Source of the DNA: Oleispirillum sp963668495
GTDB taxonomy: Bacteria > Pseudomonadota > Alphaproteobacteria > Rhodospirillales > Rhodospirillaceae
Direction of reading: 5' to 3'
Assembly (NCBI GenBank): GCA_963668495.1
Contig: OY764545.1
Span: forward strand, 1,302,001-1,366,000
DNA length: 64,000 nucleotides
Shown here: positions 51,709 through 60,354 of the stretch, piece after piece
Position numbering within the stretch: position 1 is the stretch's first letter
Layout: each line of letters opens with the position of its first letter
Position numbers and translations under genes: made by a program
Notes under the pieces: model-generated
Told to the model about the DNA's origin: nothing
Seen by the model: the letters and a program-made list of their open reading frames with translations, nothing else
Database searches by the model: none

Positions 51709-53463
51709 TTAGTGTTTTCTTTTCTTGGCTTTTTCAGCTTCACGTTCTGCCTCTTTGGCTTCCCGCTTGCTGTTATCCATTTTCAACAGTGCCCATTGCT
51801 GCGCGATGGACAGGACGTTCGACAATGCCCAGTAGATCACCAGACCAGCGGCAAATTTTGCCAGCATAAAGGTGAACATCACCGGCAGGAACATCATGAT
51901 TTTGGCTTGAGTCGGATCGGTCGGAGCCGGGCTCATTTTTTGCAGAAGCCACATGGTCAGACCCATGATCAACGGCCAAATACCAATGTGCATCATTTCC
52001 GGCGGTGTCCACGGGATCATGCCAAACAGGGTAAAGACGTTGGTCGGATCCGGGGCGGACAAATCGGTGATCCAGCCATAGAACGGTGCGTGGCGCATCT
52101 CGATGGAGATGAACAGCACTTTATACAGGGCAAAGAACACTGGGATTTGGATCAGCATCGGCAAACAACCGGACATCGGGTTTGCATTTTCCCGTTTGTA
52201 CAGTGCCATCATTTCCTGCTGTTGGCGTTGCTTATCGTTAGCAAAGCGTTCTTGCAGTTTTTTGATTTCCGGTTGGACGCGCTTCATGGCGTTCATAGAG
52301 CGATAAGACTTGTTCGCCAGCGGGAACATGGCAATTCGCAGCAAGATCACGAAGCCCAAAATCGCAAGGCCGAAGTTACCGAAAATACCGTACATGTAGT
52401 CCAGAATGAAGAAGAACGGTTTGGTCAGGAAGTAGAACCAACCAAAGTCAATGGACAGGTCGAATTTATCGACGCCCAGTTGTTCTTCGTATCCGGTAAT
52501 GGTTTTCAGTTCTTTCGCACCAGCAAAGAAGTGGCTGGTGACGTCTTGGCTTTGCCCTGCGCCGATGGTCACAGCACTACCAAGGAAATCAACCTGATAA
52601 CGATCTTCAACGCCCATAGTCCGGTGGAAGAATTTGGTGTGAACCTGCATGTTCTGATCGAACAATAAGGCCGTCAGCCAATATTTGTCGGTAATGCCAA
52701 CCCAGCCACCTTTCGTGTCACCTTGGAAGGTTTCATCACGAATATCTTCGTAGCTTTTTTCTTTCAGGGTTTCATCAATGACGCCCAGCGGACCTTCGTG
52801 CAAAACCGCATAGCCGGACAATTCCGGTTGTCCAATGCGTGCAATCAAACCATAGGGATACAAAGTCACCTGACGGTCGGAGTTATTGATCACACGTTGG
52901 GTCACAGTGAACAGGTACTGTTTGTCAACGGCAATGGAGCGGATAAAGGTCAGGCCTTGACCATTGTCCCAACGCAGTTCGACCGGGGAGTCCGGGGTCA
53001 GAACCTCGCTGGAGGCAGCCCACACGGTTTGCGCATTCGGAACTTTGACTGAAGTATCGGATACACTCCAACCGTATTCGGCGAAGTACGGTTTTGCCGC
53101 ACCAGTCGGGGTCAGCAGGGTGACGTTTTCGCTATCCGGTTCTTGTGTGACCTTGTACTTGGTCAGAACAACGTCATCCAGACGAGCCCCGGTCAGAGCA
53201 ATCGACCCGGTTAGGCTCGGTGTTTGAATGCGAACGCGTTTGGTGGAATTCAGCACCAGATTACGGTCCTGCACCATGCCAACCGGGGCAACGGCACTGG
53301 AGCCGACGGTCAGGTCTTTCGGCGCGGCCGGAGCGGTATCAGTGGTGGTCGCGACGGGTGTCGGTTGCGGTTCTGGCTGGTTGCTCAGATAAAAGAACTG
53401 ATAAGCCAGCAGAATACAAACTGACACAACAACGGCGACGAGGACATTACGCTGATCATTCAT
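51709..53463 (-). CDS. yidC: Membrane protein insertase YidC
   Basis: A 584-residue inner-membrane insertase that works alone and with SecYEG. First helix NVLVAVVVSVCILLAYQFFYL, a large periplasmic beta domain (about 60-340), then the conserved five-helix core: FGLAILGFVILLRIAMFPL with the substrate-groove Arg, the PEIKKLQERF cytoplasmic hairpin, PMSGCLPMLIQIPVFFALYKVL in part. The Lys/Arg-rich tail (AEKAKKRKH) binds ribosomes. It overlaps yidD by ATGA. Confidence 0.97.
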   Translation of the reverse strand: MNDQRNVLVAVVVSVCILLAYQFFYLSNQPEPQPTPVATTTDTAPAAPKDLTVGSSAVAPVGMVQDRNLVLNSTKRVRIQTPSLTGSIALTGARLDDVVLTKYKVTQEPDSENVTLLTPTGAAKPYFAEYGWSVSDTSVKVPNAQTVWAASSEVLTPDSPVELRWDNGQGLTFIRSIAVDKQYLFTVTQRVINNSDRQVTLYPYGLIARIGQPELSGYAVLHEGPLGVIDETLKEKSYEDIRDETFQGDTKGGWVGITDKYWLTALLFDQNMQVHTKFFHRTMGVEDRYQVDFLGSAVTIGAGQSQDVTSHFFAGAKELKTITGYEEQLGVDKFDLSIDFGWFYFLTKPFFFILDYMYGIFGNFGLAILGFVILLRIAMFPLANKSYRSMNAMKRVQPEIKKLQERFANDKQRQQQEMMALYKRENANPMSGCLPMLIQIPVFFALYKVLFISIEMRHAPFYGWITDLSAPDPTNVFTLFGMIPWTPPEMMHIGIWPLIMGLTMWLLQKMSPAPTDPTQAKIMMFLPVMFTFMLAKFAAGLVIYWALSNVLSIAQQWALLKMDNSKREAKEAEREAEKAKKRKH

Positions 53464-53792
53464 CGTGAGAGTCTACCGAGTTTGTGTGATGGAGAGGAAT
53501 ACGACCGGGGCGAATCCGGGACAGGATCATAACCTTGCCCCCCGAAAGGATGGCAACGGCAAATTCGTCTGGCGGCAAGCCATGATCCACGAAGTGGTCC
53601 ATGGCGTTCCAAAGCATCCAGCGCGTATTGTGAACAAGTCGGAACAAAGCGGCATCGCGGCCCCAGCATTGGGGAAATAGCATAGCGATACACGTAAATC
53701 GGAAGTTTCAGGGTCCAGACAACTGCCTTACGACTCAAACGATGAATCGCGGATAATGCCATTGCAGCAGAATTTGGGCTGGTCTGGGTCAT
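53460..53792 (-). CDS. yidD: Membrane protein insertion efficiency factor YidD
   Basis: A 110-residue small membrane-associated protein. The family core is IYVYRYAISPMLGPRCRFVPTCSQYALDAL, seen in part as RYAISPMLGPRCRF, followed by RICRCHPFGGQGYDPVP with its conserved Cys residues. It supports YidC-dependent insertion. The stop/start overlaps on both sides (ATGA with rnpA and with yidC) show translational coupling in the rpmH-rnpA-yidD-yidC unit. Confidence 0.95.
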   Translation of the reverse strand: MTQTSPNSAAMALSAIHRLSRKAVVWTLKLPIYVYRYAISPMLGPRCRFVPTCSQYALDALERHGPLRGSWLAARRICRCHPFGGQGYDPVPDSPRSYSSPSHKLGRLSR

Positions 53793-54238
53793 TGCGAAGG
53801 CGTTCCGTTCCCCATTGAATTCGTCAGTGGTGTTTCCGAATCCTCAGACGCTTTCCGATTTTGCCGTTTTGATTCATCTGGATCGGATTGATACCGGCCC
53901 AAACGTTTCAACGCGGTTTCTAAATCTTTGATTAACGCACTGAAAGGACGGGTCGCAGTTTGCGCCCGACCGATCAATACATAATCATAATGCGGCTCGA
54001 CACGGTCTTTAAAAACCGTCTCAGCCACGGCACGTAAGCGCCGTTTGACTCGATTTCGGGTGACAGCTCCGCCAACGCGTTTGCTGGCAGTAAACCCAAG
54101 ACGTACTGTGTTTTCAGCACGACTGGACGACGGAGTCGGCACGGCCTGAAGAACCAGACCGGTTGCCGCCCATTTTCGTCCACGGCGGGTGGCCCGAACA
54201 AAGTCGGCCCGCTGTTTAAGGCGCTGTACCGTTGCCAT
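53789..54238 (-). CDS. rnpA: Ribonuclease P protein component
   Basis: Protein subunit of RNase P, which matures tRNA 5' ends with the rnpB RNA. The 149-residue form begins LKQRADFVRATRRGRKW and has the signature GGAVTRNRVKRRLRAVAE. A charged tail of about 30 residues (Lys/Arg then Ser/Glu) goes beyond the usual 110-120. The start at 54238 gives the family N-terminus, and a longer in-frame ATG at 54259 would overlap rpmH. It lies 26 bases after rpmH. Confidence 0.95.
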   Translation of the reverse strand: MATVQRLKQRADFVRATRRGRKWAATGLVLQAVPTPSSSRAENTVRLGFTASKRVGGAVTRNRVKRRLRAVAETVFKDRVEPHYDYVLIGRAQTATRPFSALIKDLETALKRLGRYQSDPDESKRQNRKASEDSETPLTNSMGNGTPSQ

Positions 54239-54264
54239 GGCCGGGTGTTCCGGGCACAAGGGCG

Positions 54265-54399
54265 TTATGCAGACAGCTTTTTACGGCCTTGACGACGACG
54301 GTTTGCAATCACTCGGCGACCCCCAACAGTGGCCATCCGAGAGCGGAAACCATGTCGACGCGCCCGGACCAATTTACTGGGTTGATAGGTGCGTTTCAC
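54265..54399 (-). CDS. rpmH: 50S ribosomal protein L34
   Basis: A 44-residue basic ribosomal protein, easily missed because of its length. Translation on the minus strand gives MKRTYQPSKLVRARRHGF at the start and GRKKLSA at the end, the standard L34 sequence of normal length. It begins with GTG (54399), preceded by AAGGAG at a normal distance. It heads the rpmH-rnpA-yidD-yidC-engB cluster, found next to the origin in some bacteria. No DnaA-box cluster is visible here. The 232 bases upstream, shared with a divergent small gene, hold its promoter. Confidence 0.97.
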   Translation of the reverse strand: MKRTYQPSKLVRARRHGFRSRMATVGGRRVIANRRRQGRKKLSA

Positions 54400-54631
54400 G
54401 CTTCCAACTCCTTAATTCGGGACAAATTCAAAGAAGCCGCCTTATAGAGGCAACTTTCCCCCAAGTCAACGTGTATATGTGTCGGAATGCGGCTTTATCC
54501 AGCATCAGAGGCTTTTCATATCTGGAATTTTTCAAGATAATGGCAGGTGGCTCTTGCCTTCATGTAAATCACCCCCACCTTCCATGTGGGGATTGTAACA
54601 GAAATATTGGCGCGATTGGGGAGTACGTAAC

Positions 54632-54814
54632 ATGCAGTCCATTGGAAACTGGGTTTTGGGCAGTCTGGCTACGGCTATGGGCTTGCTTGGCCTGTTCGTG
54701 TCCTCTCGCGCAAAAGACACCTTTATATATAGTATTGGTTTGGTCGTTGCGGTTGCTTGCAGCCTGTTCGTTTTGAATATGGTGAAGCAATCCTTTGATG
54801 ATGCAGAAAATTAA
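54632..54814 (+). CDS. Small two-helix membrane protein preceding ccoN
   Basis: A 60-residue protein with two hydrophobic segments (WVLGSLATAMGLLGLFV and YSIGLVVAVACSLFVLNMV) joined by a short charged loop (SSRAKDTF) and an acidic tail (DDAEN). GGGGAG precedes the ATG. It lies 188 bases before ccoN on the same strand. I recognise no named family. Its position suggests a link to the cbb3 oxidase, but it may have a separate role. The 188-base gap has no FNR-type TTGAT-N4-ATCAA box that I could find. Confidence 0.7.
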   Translation: MQSIGNWVLGSLATAMGLLGLFVSSRAKDTFIYSIGLVVAVACSLFVLNMVKQSFDDAEN

Positions 54815-55002
54815 TTGTGTTGAGGGTGCCAAGAACGGCACAGGGCATATTTGGGATTAAATAGGACAAGGCATGGTGCGAGTCTCCTTCATGAGTTGCT
54901 GTAAATCCGGGCGGAACGTGTTTTCTGCCAAAGCCGGGATTTCGAGTCGTGCGACCATGTATTTGTCTGTTACCGGGTAATCACTGAAAGGCGGGACATC
55001 GA

Positions 55003-56493
55003 ATGAGTGCAGCCACACATACAATGGGGGCCGTGACGCATTCCGAAGCAAGGTCACCTTACCTTGAGGATATCGTCAAGAAATTCACGATAGCTTCTGT
55101 GTTCTGGGGAATTATCGGCTTTCTTGTCGGTGTCTATATTGCATTCCAGTTGGCCTATCCGGCGTTGAACTTGGACCTGCCGTGGACCACGTTTGGGCGG
55201 CTTCGTCCATTACATACGTCAGCCGTGATTTTTGCGTTCGGCGGTAACGTCCTGATCGGAACTTCGTTTTATGTTGTGCAGCGCACCTGCCGGGCGTCGC
55301 TGTTTGGCGGAAACTCGTTGGCTCAGTTCGTGTTCTGGGGCTATCAGTTGTTCATCGTCATGGCGGCCCTTGGCTATGTCACCGGGGTGACGCAAAGCCG
55401 CGAATATGCTGAACCGGAATGGTTCGTTGACCTATGGCTGACGATTGTTTGGGTTGCTTATTTGGCGGTGTTCGTCGGGACTTTGTTGAAACGCCGCGAA
55501 CCGCATATCTATGTGGCGAACTGGTTCTATCTTGCTTTCATTATTACCATTGCTCTTTTGCATATCGGCAATAACCTTGCTGTCCCAGTATCGTTCTTCG
55601 GCTCCAAAAGCTATTCCGCTTATAGCGGTGTACAAGATGCCATGACCCAGTGGTGGTATGGTCATAACGCAGTGGGCTTTTTCCTGACTGCCGGTTTCTT
55701 GGCCATCATGTACTACTTCGTGCCAAAGCGGGCTGAGCGTCCGGTGTATTCCTATCGTTTGTCCATTGTCCACTTCTGGGCATTGATCTTCCTGTATATC
55801 TGGGCAGGACCACACCACCTGCATTACACGGCGTTGCCGGATTGGGCGCAGACCCTTGGCATGGTGTTCTCGGTGATGCTGTGGATGCCGTCATGGGGCG
55901 GTATGATCAACGGCATTATGACGCTGTCTGGGGCGTGGGAAAAACTGCGGACCGACCCGGTTCTGCGGTTCATGGTCACGTCGGTTGGTTTTTATGGCAT
56001 GAGCACCTTTGAAGGGCCATTGATGTCGATCAAGGCTGTGAACAGCCTTAGCCACTATACGGACTGGACCATTGGTCACGTGCACTCCGGGGCCTTGGGC
56101 TGGGTGGCTTATATTTCCTTTGGTGCTTTGTATTATCTGGTGCCGGTGTTGTGGAAACGGACACAGCTCTATTCCATGCGTTTGGTCAGCTATCACTTCT
56201 GGATCGCATCCATCGGGATTGTCCTGTACATCGCTGCCATGTGGATTTCCGGCATTATGCAAGGGTTGATGTGGCGTGCCTATGATGAGTGGGGCTTCCT
56301 GCAATATTCCTTTATCGAAACCGTGGAGGCCATGCATCCGTACTACGTGATTCGGGCCTTTGGCGGCGTGCTGTTCCTGATTGGTGGATTGATCATGGCT
56401 TACAACATGTACCGAACCGTACGGGGTGATGTGCGTGTCGAAAAACCGTTTGAGGCAGCACCCGGTGCGCCGAATACGGTTCCGGCGGAATAA
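55003..56493 (+). CDS. ccoN: cbb3-type cytochrome c oxidase subunit I
   Basis: Catalytic subunit of the high-affinity proton-pumping terminal oxidase for low oxygen. The 496-residue protein has about twelve helices with the conserved heme and CuB histidines: RPLHTSAVIFAFGGN, WWYGHNAVGFFLTAGFLAIMYYFVP in part (YGHN), WAGPHHLHYTALPDW, and DWTIGHVHSGALGWV. Shine-Dalgarno AAAGGCGGG lies upstream of ATG 55003. It starts the ccoNOQP operon, with ccoO following after 12 bases. Confidence 0.98.
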   Translation: MSAATHTMGAVTHSEARSPYLEDIVKKFTIASVFWGIIGFLVGVYIAFQLAYPALNLDLPWTTFGRLRPLHTSAVIFAFGGNVLIGTSFYVVQRTCRASLFGGNSLAQFVFWGYQLFIVMAALGYVTGVTQSREYAEPEWFVDLWLTIVWVAYLAVFVGTLLKRREPHIYVANWFYLAFIITIALLHIGNNLAVPVSFFGSKSYSAYSGVQDAMTQWWYGHNAVGFFLTAGFLAIMYYFVPKRAERPVYSYRLSIVHFWALIFLYIWAGPHHLHYTALPDWAQTLGMVFSVMLWMPSWGGMINGIMTLSGAWEKLRTDPVLRFMVTSVGFYGMSTFEGPLMSIKAVNSLSHYTDWTIGHVHSGALGWVAYISFGALYYLVPVLWKRTQLYSMRLVSYHFWIASIGIVLYIAAMWISGIMQGLMWRAYDEWGFLQYSFIETVEAMHPYYVIRAFGGVLFLIGGLIMAYNMYRTVRGDVRVEKPFEAAPGAPNTVPAE

Positions 56494-56505
56494 GGGGGAC
56501 GGAAC

Positions 56506-57231
56506 ATGCTGAAGCATCACGCCAAAGTTGAAAAGAACGTCCTGTTTCTGGTGTTGGGGATTTTCCTGACGGTGTCGATTGGTGGCATCGTGGAAATCCT
56601 GCCACTCTTCACCATTGAATCTACAATCGAAAAGGTGAAGGGCGTTCGTCCCTATTCCCCGCTCGAACTTGCGGGACGCAATATCTATATTCGGGAAGGC
56701 TGCTATCTATGTCATAGCCAGATGATCCGTCCGTTCCGGGATGAATCCGAACGCTACGGCCATTACAGTCTAGCTGCGGAAAGTATGTATGATCGCCCAT
56801 TCCAATGGGGGTCAAAGCGGACAGGACCGGATTTGGCTCGGGTCGGCGGCAAATATTCCAACGAATGGCATACCCGTCACTTGGTCAACCCGCGATCAGT
56901 GGTGCCGGAGTCGGTCATGCCGGGCTATCCGCATCTGGCAAAAACACCGCTTGATGGTCAGGACATTGCCGAGCATCTGAAAACTCTGCAATTCCTTGGC
57001 GATCCCTACACAGTGGAAATGATTGATAACGCGCGCGCTGACCTTGCCAATCAGGCCACTCCTGATGCGGATGTTGACGGTTTGCTGGCGCGTTATCCAA
57101 AGGCTGCCGTTGGTGATTTTGATGGACAGCCGGGGCGCTTGACGGAAATGGATGCGGTCATTGCCTATATGCAAATCCTTGGTCGTATGGTCGATTTTAC
57201 CGACTTTGATCCAGCATCTGCGGATCGATAG
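56506..57231 (+). CDS. ccoO: cbb3-type cytochrome c oxidase subunit II (mono-heme)
   Basis: A 241-residue membrane-anchored cytochrome c that passes electrons to CcoN. N-terminal helix NVLFLVLGIFLTVSIGGIVEIL, heme motif CYLCHSQ near residue 66, the family segment RPFRDESERYGHYSLA, and the axial Met in VVPESVMPGYP. A second conserved part is TEMDAVIAYMQILG. Length is normal. ccoQ begins eight bases after the stop. Confidence 0.97.
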   Translation: MLKHHAKVEKNVLFLVLGIFLTVSIGGIVEILPLFTIESTIEKVKGVRPYSPLELAGRNIYIREGCYLCHSQMIRPFRDESERYGHYSLAAESMYDRPFQWGSKRTGPDLARVGGKYSNEWHTRHLVNPRSVVPESVMPGYPHLAKTPLDGQDIAEHLKTLQFLGDPYTVEMIDNARADLANQATPDADVDGLLARYPKAAVGDFDGQPGRLTEMDAVIAYMQILGRMVDFTDFDPASADR

Positions 57232-57239
57232 GGGGAGAC

Positions 57240-57449
57240 ATGGACGCAATTGTCGAATTCTTCCGGTCGATTTGGGGCCTGTGGCTAATGGGACTGTTCC
57301 TGTTCGCGGTGTTTTGGGCATACCGCCCCCGCAACAAGGATAAGTTTGAGGAGGCAGCCCAGATCCCCTTGAACGACGATTTGCCGTATGAACGGGATGA
57401 TAAGTCTTCGGATGCCAATGCTGCATCTGCCAAGGCTGACAAAGGGTAA
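57240..57449 (+). CDS. ccoQ: cbb3-type oxidase small subunit CcoQ/FixQ
   Basis: A 69-residue single-helix membrane protein: helix GLWLMGLFLFAVFWAYRP near the N-terminus followed by a charged, Asp/Lys-rich tail (NKDKFEEAAQIPLNDD). CcoQ stabilises the assembled complex. It lies in the invariant position between ccoO and ccoP with gaps of eight and nine bases. The ATG follows AGGGGGAG. Confidence 0.93.
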   Translation: MDAIVEFFRSIWGLWLMGLFLFAVFWAYRPRNKDKFEEAAQIPLNDDLPYERDDKSSDANAASAKADKG

Positions 57450-57458
57450 GGGTGGATC

Positions 57459-58373
57459 ATGGTGGAAAACAACACACACGACGCACACAAAACCGACATG
57501 CACGACGCCCAAGGGGCAGAGGCGCAACGTCAGCCAGGTGATCCGCAAACCATGGGTCACGAGTGGGACGGAATTGCAGAGTTCAACAACCCCTTACCGC
57601 GTTGGTGGGTTATTGTCTTTATGGTTTGTATCGTCTGGGCGGTTGGCTATGCGGTGCTGATGCCATCGGTCCCCGGCGGGAACAGCTTCTTTAGTGGCCT
57701 TCTGGGGTATAGTTCCCGTGCCAACGTGCGCGACGATGTGGTCGTTGCTGCACAGACTAAAGACCAATGGCTGACACCCATGCAGGATGTGACCACGGAA
57801 GAAATCCTGAAAAACCCGGAATTACAGCAGTTTGCCATGCGCGGCGGCGAAGTTATCTTTAAGGAAAACTGCGCGGCGTGCCACATGGTTGGTGGTGCTG
57901 GAGCTAAAGGTTATCCGGCCTTGGTGGACGACGAGTGGATTTGGGGCGGAAAGTTAGCGGATATCGAAATGACCATTCGCCATGGTATCCGTTGGCTAGA
58001 TGATGAAAATACCCGCGATTCCCTGATGCCGTCTTTTGGCGCGGACGGGATTTTAGACCGGACGCAAATCGGTCAGGTTGCGGATTATGTATTGTCCCTG
58101 TCCGACCCGGAGATCACAGCCTCGGAAGCGGGGAAGATGATCTATGCCGCCAATTGCGCCGTTTGTCATGGAGAGTCGGCTGAAGGTATTGCCGCATTGG
58201 GTGCGCCGCCCTTGAATAATGGAATCTGGCTGTACGGTGGTACGCGCAACGACATCATGATGCAGGTGATGAAGCCAACTCATGGTCAAATGCCTGCGTG
58301 GGTTGGTCGCTTGTCAGACGTGGATATCAAGCAGGTGACCGTGTACGTCCATTCATTGGGCGGAGGACGGTAA
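57459..58373 (+). CDS. ccoP: cbb3-type cytochrome c oxidase subunit III (di-heme)
   Basis: A 304-residue di-heme cytochrome that accepts electrons from soluble or membrane cytochrome c. After an acidic, His-rich lead (about 1-40) and the YDGI-like HEWDGIAEFNNPLPRWW segment comes one anchor helix (VIVFMVCIVWAVGYAVL). It then has heme motifs CAACH (about 137-141) and CAVCH (about 233-237), with axial Met residues in RDSLMPSFG and GQMPAWVG. ccoG follows after three bases. Confidence 0.97.
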   Translation: MVENNTHDAHKTDMHDAQGAEAQRQPGDPQTMGHEWDGIAEFNNPLPRWWVIVFMVCIVWAVGYAVLMPSVPGGNSFFSGLLGYSSRANVRDDVVVAAQTKDQWLTPMQDVTTEEILKNPELQQFAMRGGEVIFKENCAACHMVGGAGAKGYPALVDDEWIWGGKLADIEMTIRHGIRWLDDENTRDSLMPSFGADGILDRTQIGQVADYVLSLSDPEITASEAGKMIYAANCAVCHGESAEGIAALGAPPLNNGIWLYGGTRNDIMMQVMKPTHGQMPAWVGRLSDVDIKQVTVYVHSLGGGR

Positions 58374-58376
58374 AAC

Positions 58377-59822
58377 ATGACCACCGGGACAACGCAGGCA
58401 GGCGGAGGCTCGGGCGGTGGGCGGTCCATGTTTGCCGCTTCGAAAAAGGTACACCCACGCGCTGCCAAGGGGCAATTTCGCAAGATTAAGAACTGGACCA
58501 ATACGGTCTTACTGAGTCTGTATTTTATTGCGCCGTGGATCCGATGGGACCGGGGCGATGGGGCAGCAGACCAAGCCATACTGCTGGATATGGCAGGGCG
58601 CCGTGGCTATTTCTTTGATATCGAAATATGGCCACAGGAAGTCTATTACCTGACCGGAATTTTGGTGTTGGGCGCCATTGGTTTGTTCTTTGCCACAGCT
58701 CTTTTTGGGCGGGTGTGGTGTGGTTTTACCTGCATTCAGACCGTTTTCACCGATATTTTTGTGGCCGTGGAACGTTGGGTCGAAGGTGACCGCAACGCGC
58801 GGATTAAATTGGAAAAACAGCCGCTTTCCGTGAATAAATTGCGGAAGAAAGCGGTGAAAAACGGCATCTGGCTGTTGATCGCCTTGGCAACCAGTTGGAC
58901 ATGGCTGATTTATTTTTCTGACGCGTTTGCATCGACTGGAGAATTGTTCGCCGGGGAACTCAGTCCTTGGATGTTGTCCATGTGGGCGGTGTTTACGGCT
59001 TCGACCTTCCTGTTCGCGGGGTACGCACGGGAACAGGTCTGCATTTATATGTGTCCGTGGCCGCGTTTCCAGTCCGCCATGTTTGATGAAGACTCCCTAA
59101 TCGTTACGTATGAAAACTGGCGCGGTGAGCCTCGTGGAAAAGCCAAACGTGACGCGGATTTCTCGGGGCGTGGGGATTGCGTTGATTGCGGTATGTGTGT
59201 GCAGGTCTGTCCGACCGGAATTGACATTCGCAACGGCAGCCAATTGGCCTGCATCGGTTGCGCCCTGTGCATTGACGCCTGTAACGAAGTCATGGCGAAG
59301 TTCAATCGTCCGCCGAATTTGATTTCCTATGATTCGGTTAGCAATCAGGTTGCCAGAGCCAAGGGCAAAGTGACCAAGTTGCGTCTGGTGCGCCCCCGTA
59401 CGGTTGCCTATGCCTTGGTGCTGGTGGCTGTTTCTGCATTTTTGCTGACGACTTTGTCGCTGCGTGATCGCGAGGCCGTCAACATCCTGCATGAACGCAG
59501 CCCGCTATATGTTCGCCTTAGCGATGGGGATATTCGCAATGGTTACACCCTGAAGGTGCTGAATATGCGGCGTCAGGATCAGATGTTTACCTTAAGTATT
59601 TCCGGTTTGTCCGATGCCACAGTCAAGGTTATCGGTCACGGGGAAGGTGCATCGGTTAACCTGCCTGTGCCTCGGGACACCGTGGGGACTTTCCGGGTGT
59701 ATGTTACGGCTCCTCGTAACGCGGCATCTTCGGAAGCAATTGATGTGACATTCAACTTGTCGAATGAGGAAACCGGAACGACCATTGCTCATGAGTCCTT
59801 GTTTGCCGCGCCGCCGCGGTAA
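58377..59822 (+). CDS. ccoG: Cytochrome oxidase maturation protein CcoG/FixG/RdxA
   Basis: A 481-residue membrane iron-sulfur protein. Membrane helices about 35-215, with conserved Cys segments WCGFTCIQTVFTD and CIYMCPWPRFQS. Two [4Fe-4S] clusters follow (CVDCGMCVQVCP and CIGCALCIDACN, about 268-304), then one helix and a C-terminal IgG-like domain. In Rhodobacter it reduces Cu(II) for insertion into cbb3. It begins the ccoGHIS assembly block directly behind ccoP. Confidence 0.97.
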   Translation: MTTGTTQAGGGSGGGRSMFAASKKVHPRAAKGQFRKIKNWTNTVLLSLYFIAPWIRWDRGDGAADQAILLDMAGRRGYFFDIEIWPQEVYYLTGILVLGAIGLFFATALFGRVWCGFTCIQTVFTDIFVAVERWVEGDRNARIKLEKQPLSVNKLRKKAVKNGIWLLIALATSWTWLIYFSDAFASTGELFAGELSPWMLSMWAVFTASTFLFAGYAREQVCIYMCPWPRFQSAMFDEDSLIVTYENWRGEPRGKAKRDADFSGRGDCVDCGMCVQVCPTGIDIRNGSQLACIGCALCIDACNEVMAKFNRPPNLISYDSVSNQVARAKGKVTKLRLVRPRTVAYALVLVAVSAFLLTTLSLRDREAVNILHERSPLYVRLSDGDIRNGYTLKVLNMRRQDQMFTLSISGLSDATVKVIGHGEGASVNLPVPRDTVGTFRVYVTAPRNAASSEAIDVTFNLSNEETGTTIAHESLFAAPPR

Positions 59823-59847
59823 TGTTGGTATGTATCGGAGGCGCTGA

Positions 59848-60354
59848 ATGGCTATGACAAAAAATCGTCCTGATGGCTGGTGGTATCCTTGGCTCTTTGT
59901 CGCCGGATTTGCTGTGGTATTGGCGGTGAACAGTGTCATGCTTTACATGGCGACCACGACGTTTTCCGGTCTCAGCGTGGAAAAATCCTTTGAAAAGGGC
60001 AATGCCTATAATGCGGAAATCGCTGCTGCCGAGGCTCAGTTGGCACTTGGCTGGCAGGGTGAGGTTAAAGTTACCGGCGTGCGAAAACTTCCCGAAGATG
60101 GTCGCCTTGTTCGGTGGGCTTTTGTCCTTAGGGACAAGACCGATCAGCCAATAGAAGGCATGGATGTGCGCGCGATCTTGAAACGTCCTGCCGTGCGAGG
60201 ATATGATCAGATTGTGGCGCTGACAGCGCTTGAACCCGGCGTCTATGGCATTGATACGGAATTGCCGTTCAAAGGGGTGTGGGAGGTTAGCCTGACAGCC
60301 AAACGGCTGGGCGACCCGCCGTATCGATTGCGGCACCGCCTGCAAATTCCGTGA
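59848..60354 (+). CDS. ccoH: cbb3 oxidase assembly protein FixH/CcoH
   Basis: A 168-residue membrane protein: N-terminal helix WLFVAGFAVVLAVNSVMLYM, then the FixH domain in the periplasm (GLSVEKSFEKGNAYNAEIAAAEAQLALGW, seen in part as GNAYNAEIA). CcoH binds CcoN during cbb3 assembly. The stop shares a base with the start of ccoI (TGATG), so they are translationally coupled. Confidence 0.93.
   Translation: MAMTKNRPDGWWYPWLFVAGFAVVLAVNSVMLYMATTTFSGLSVEKSFEKGNAYNAEIAAAEAQLALGWQGEVKVTGVRKLPEDGRLVRWAFVLRDKTDQPIEGMDVRAILKRPAVRGYDQIVALTALEPGVYGIDTELPFKGVWEVSLTAKRLGDPPYRLRHRLQIP

Noticed and set aside
51712..52668. 318-residue open frame antisense to yidC
   Set aside because: It is His/Gln-rich low-complexity translation of the complementary strand, and yidC is clearly the real gene.
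54400..54631. Possible replication origin near rpmH
   Set aside because: Only one imperfect DnaA-box-like sequence (TTATCCAGC at 54495) was found, there is no dnaA gene, and alphaproteobacterial origins usually lie elsewhere.
54400..55002. FNR/FixK box for the cbb3 operon
   Set aside because: No TTGAT-N4-ATCAA or close variant was found on reading both gaps, so oxygen control by this route is not claimed.
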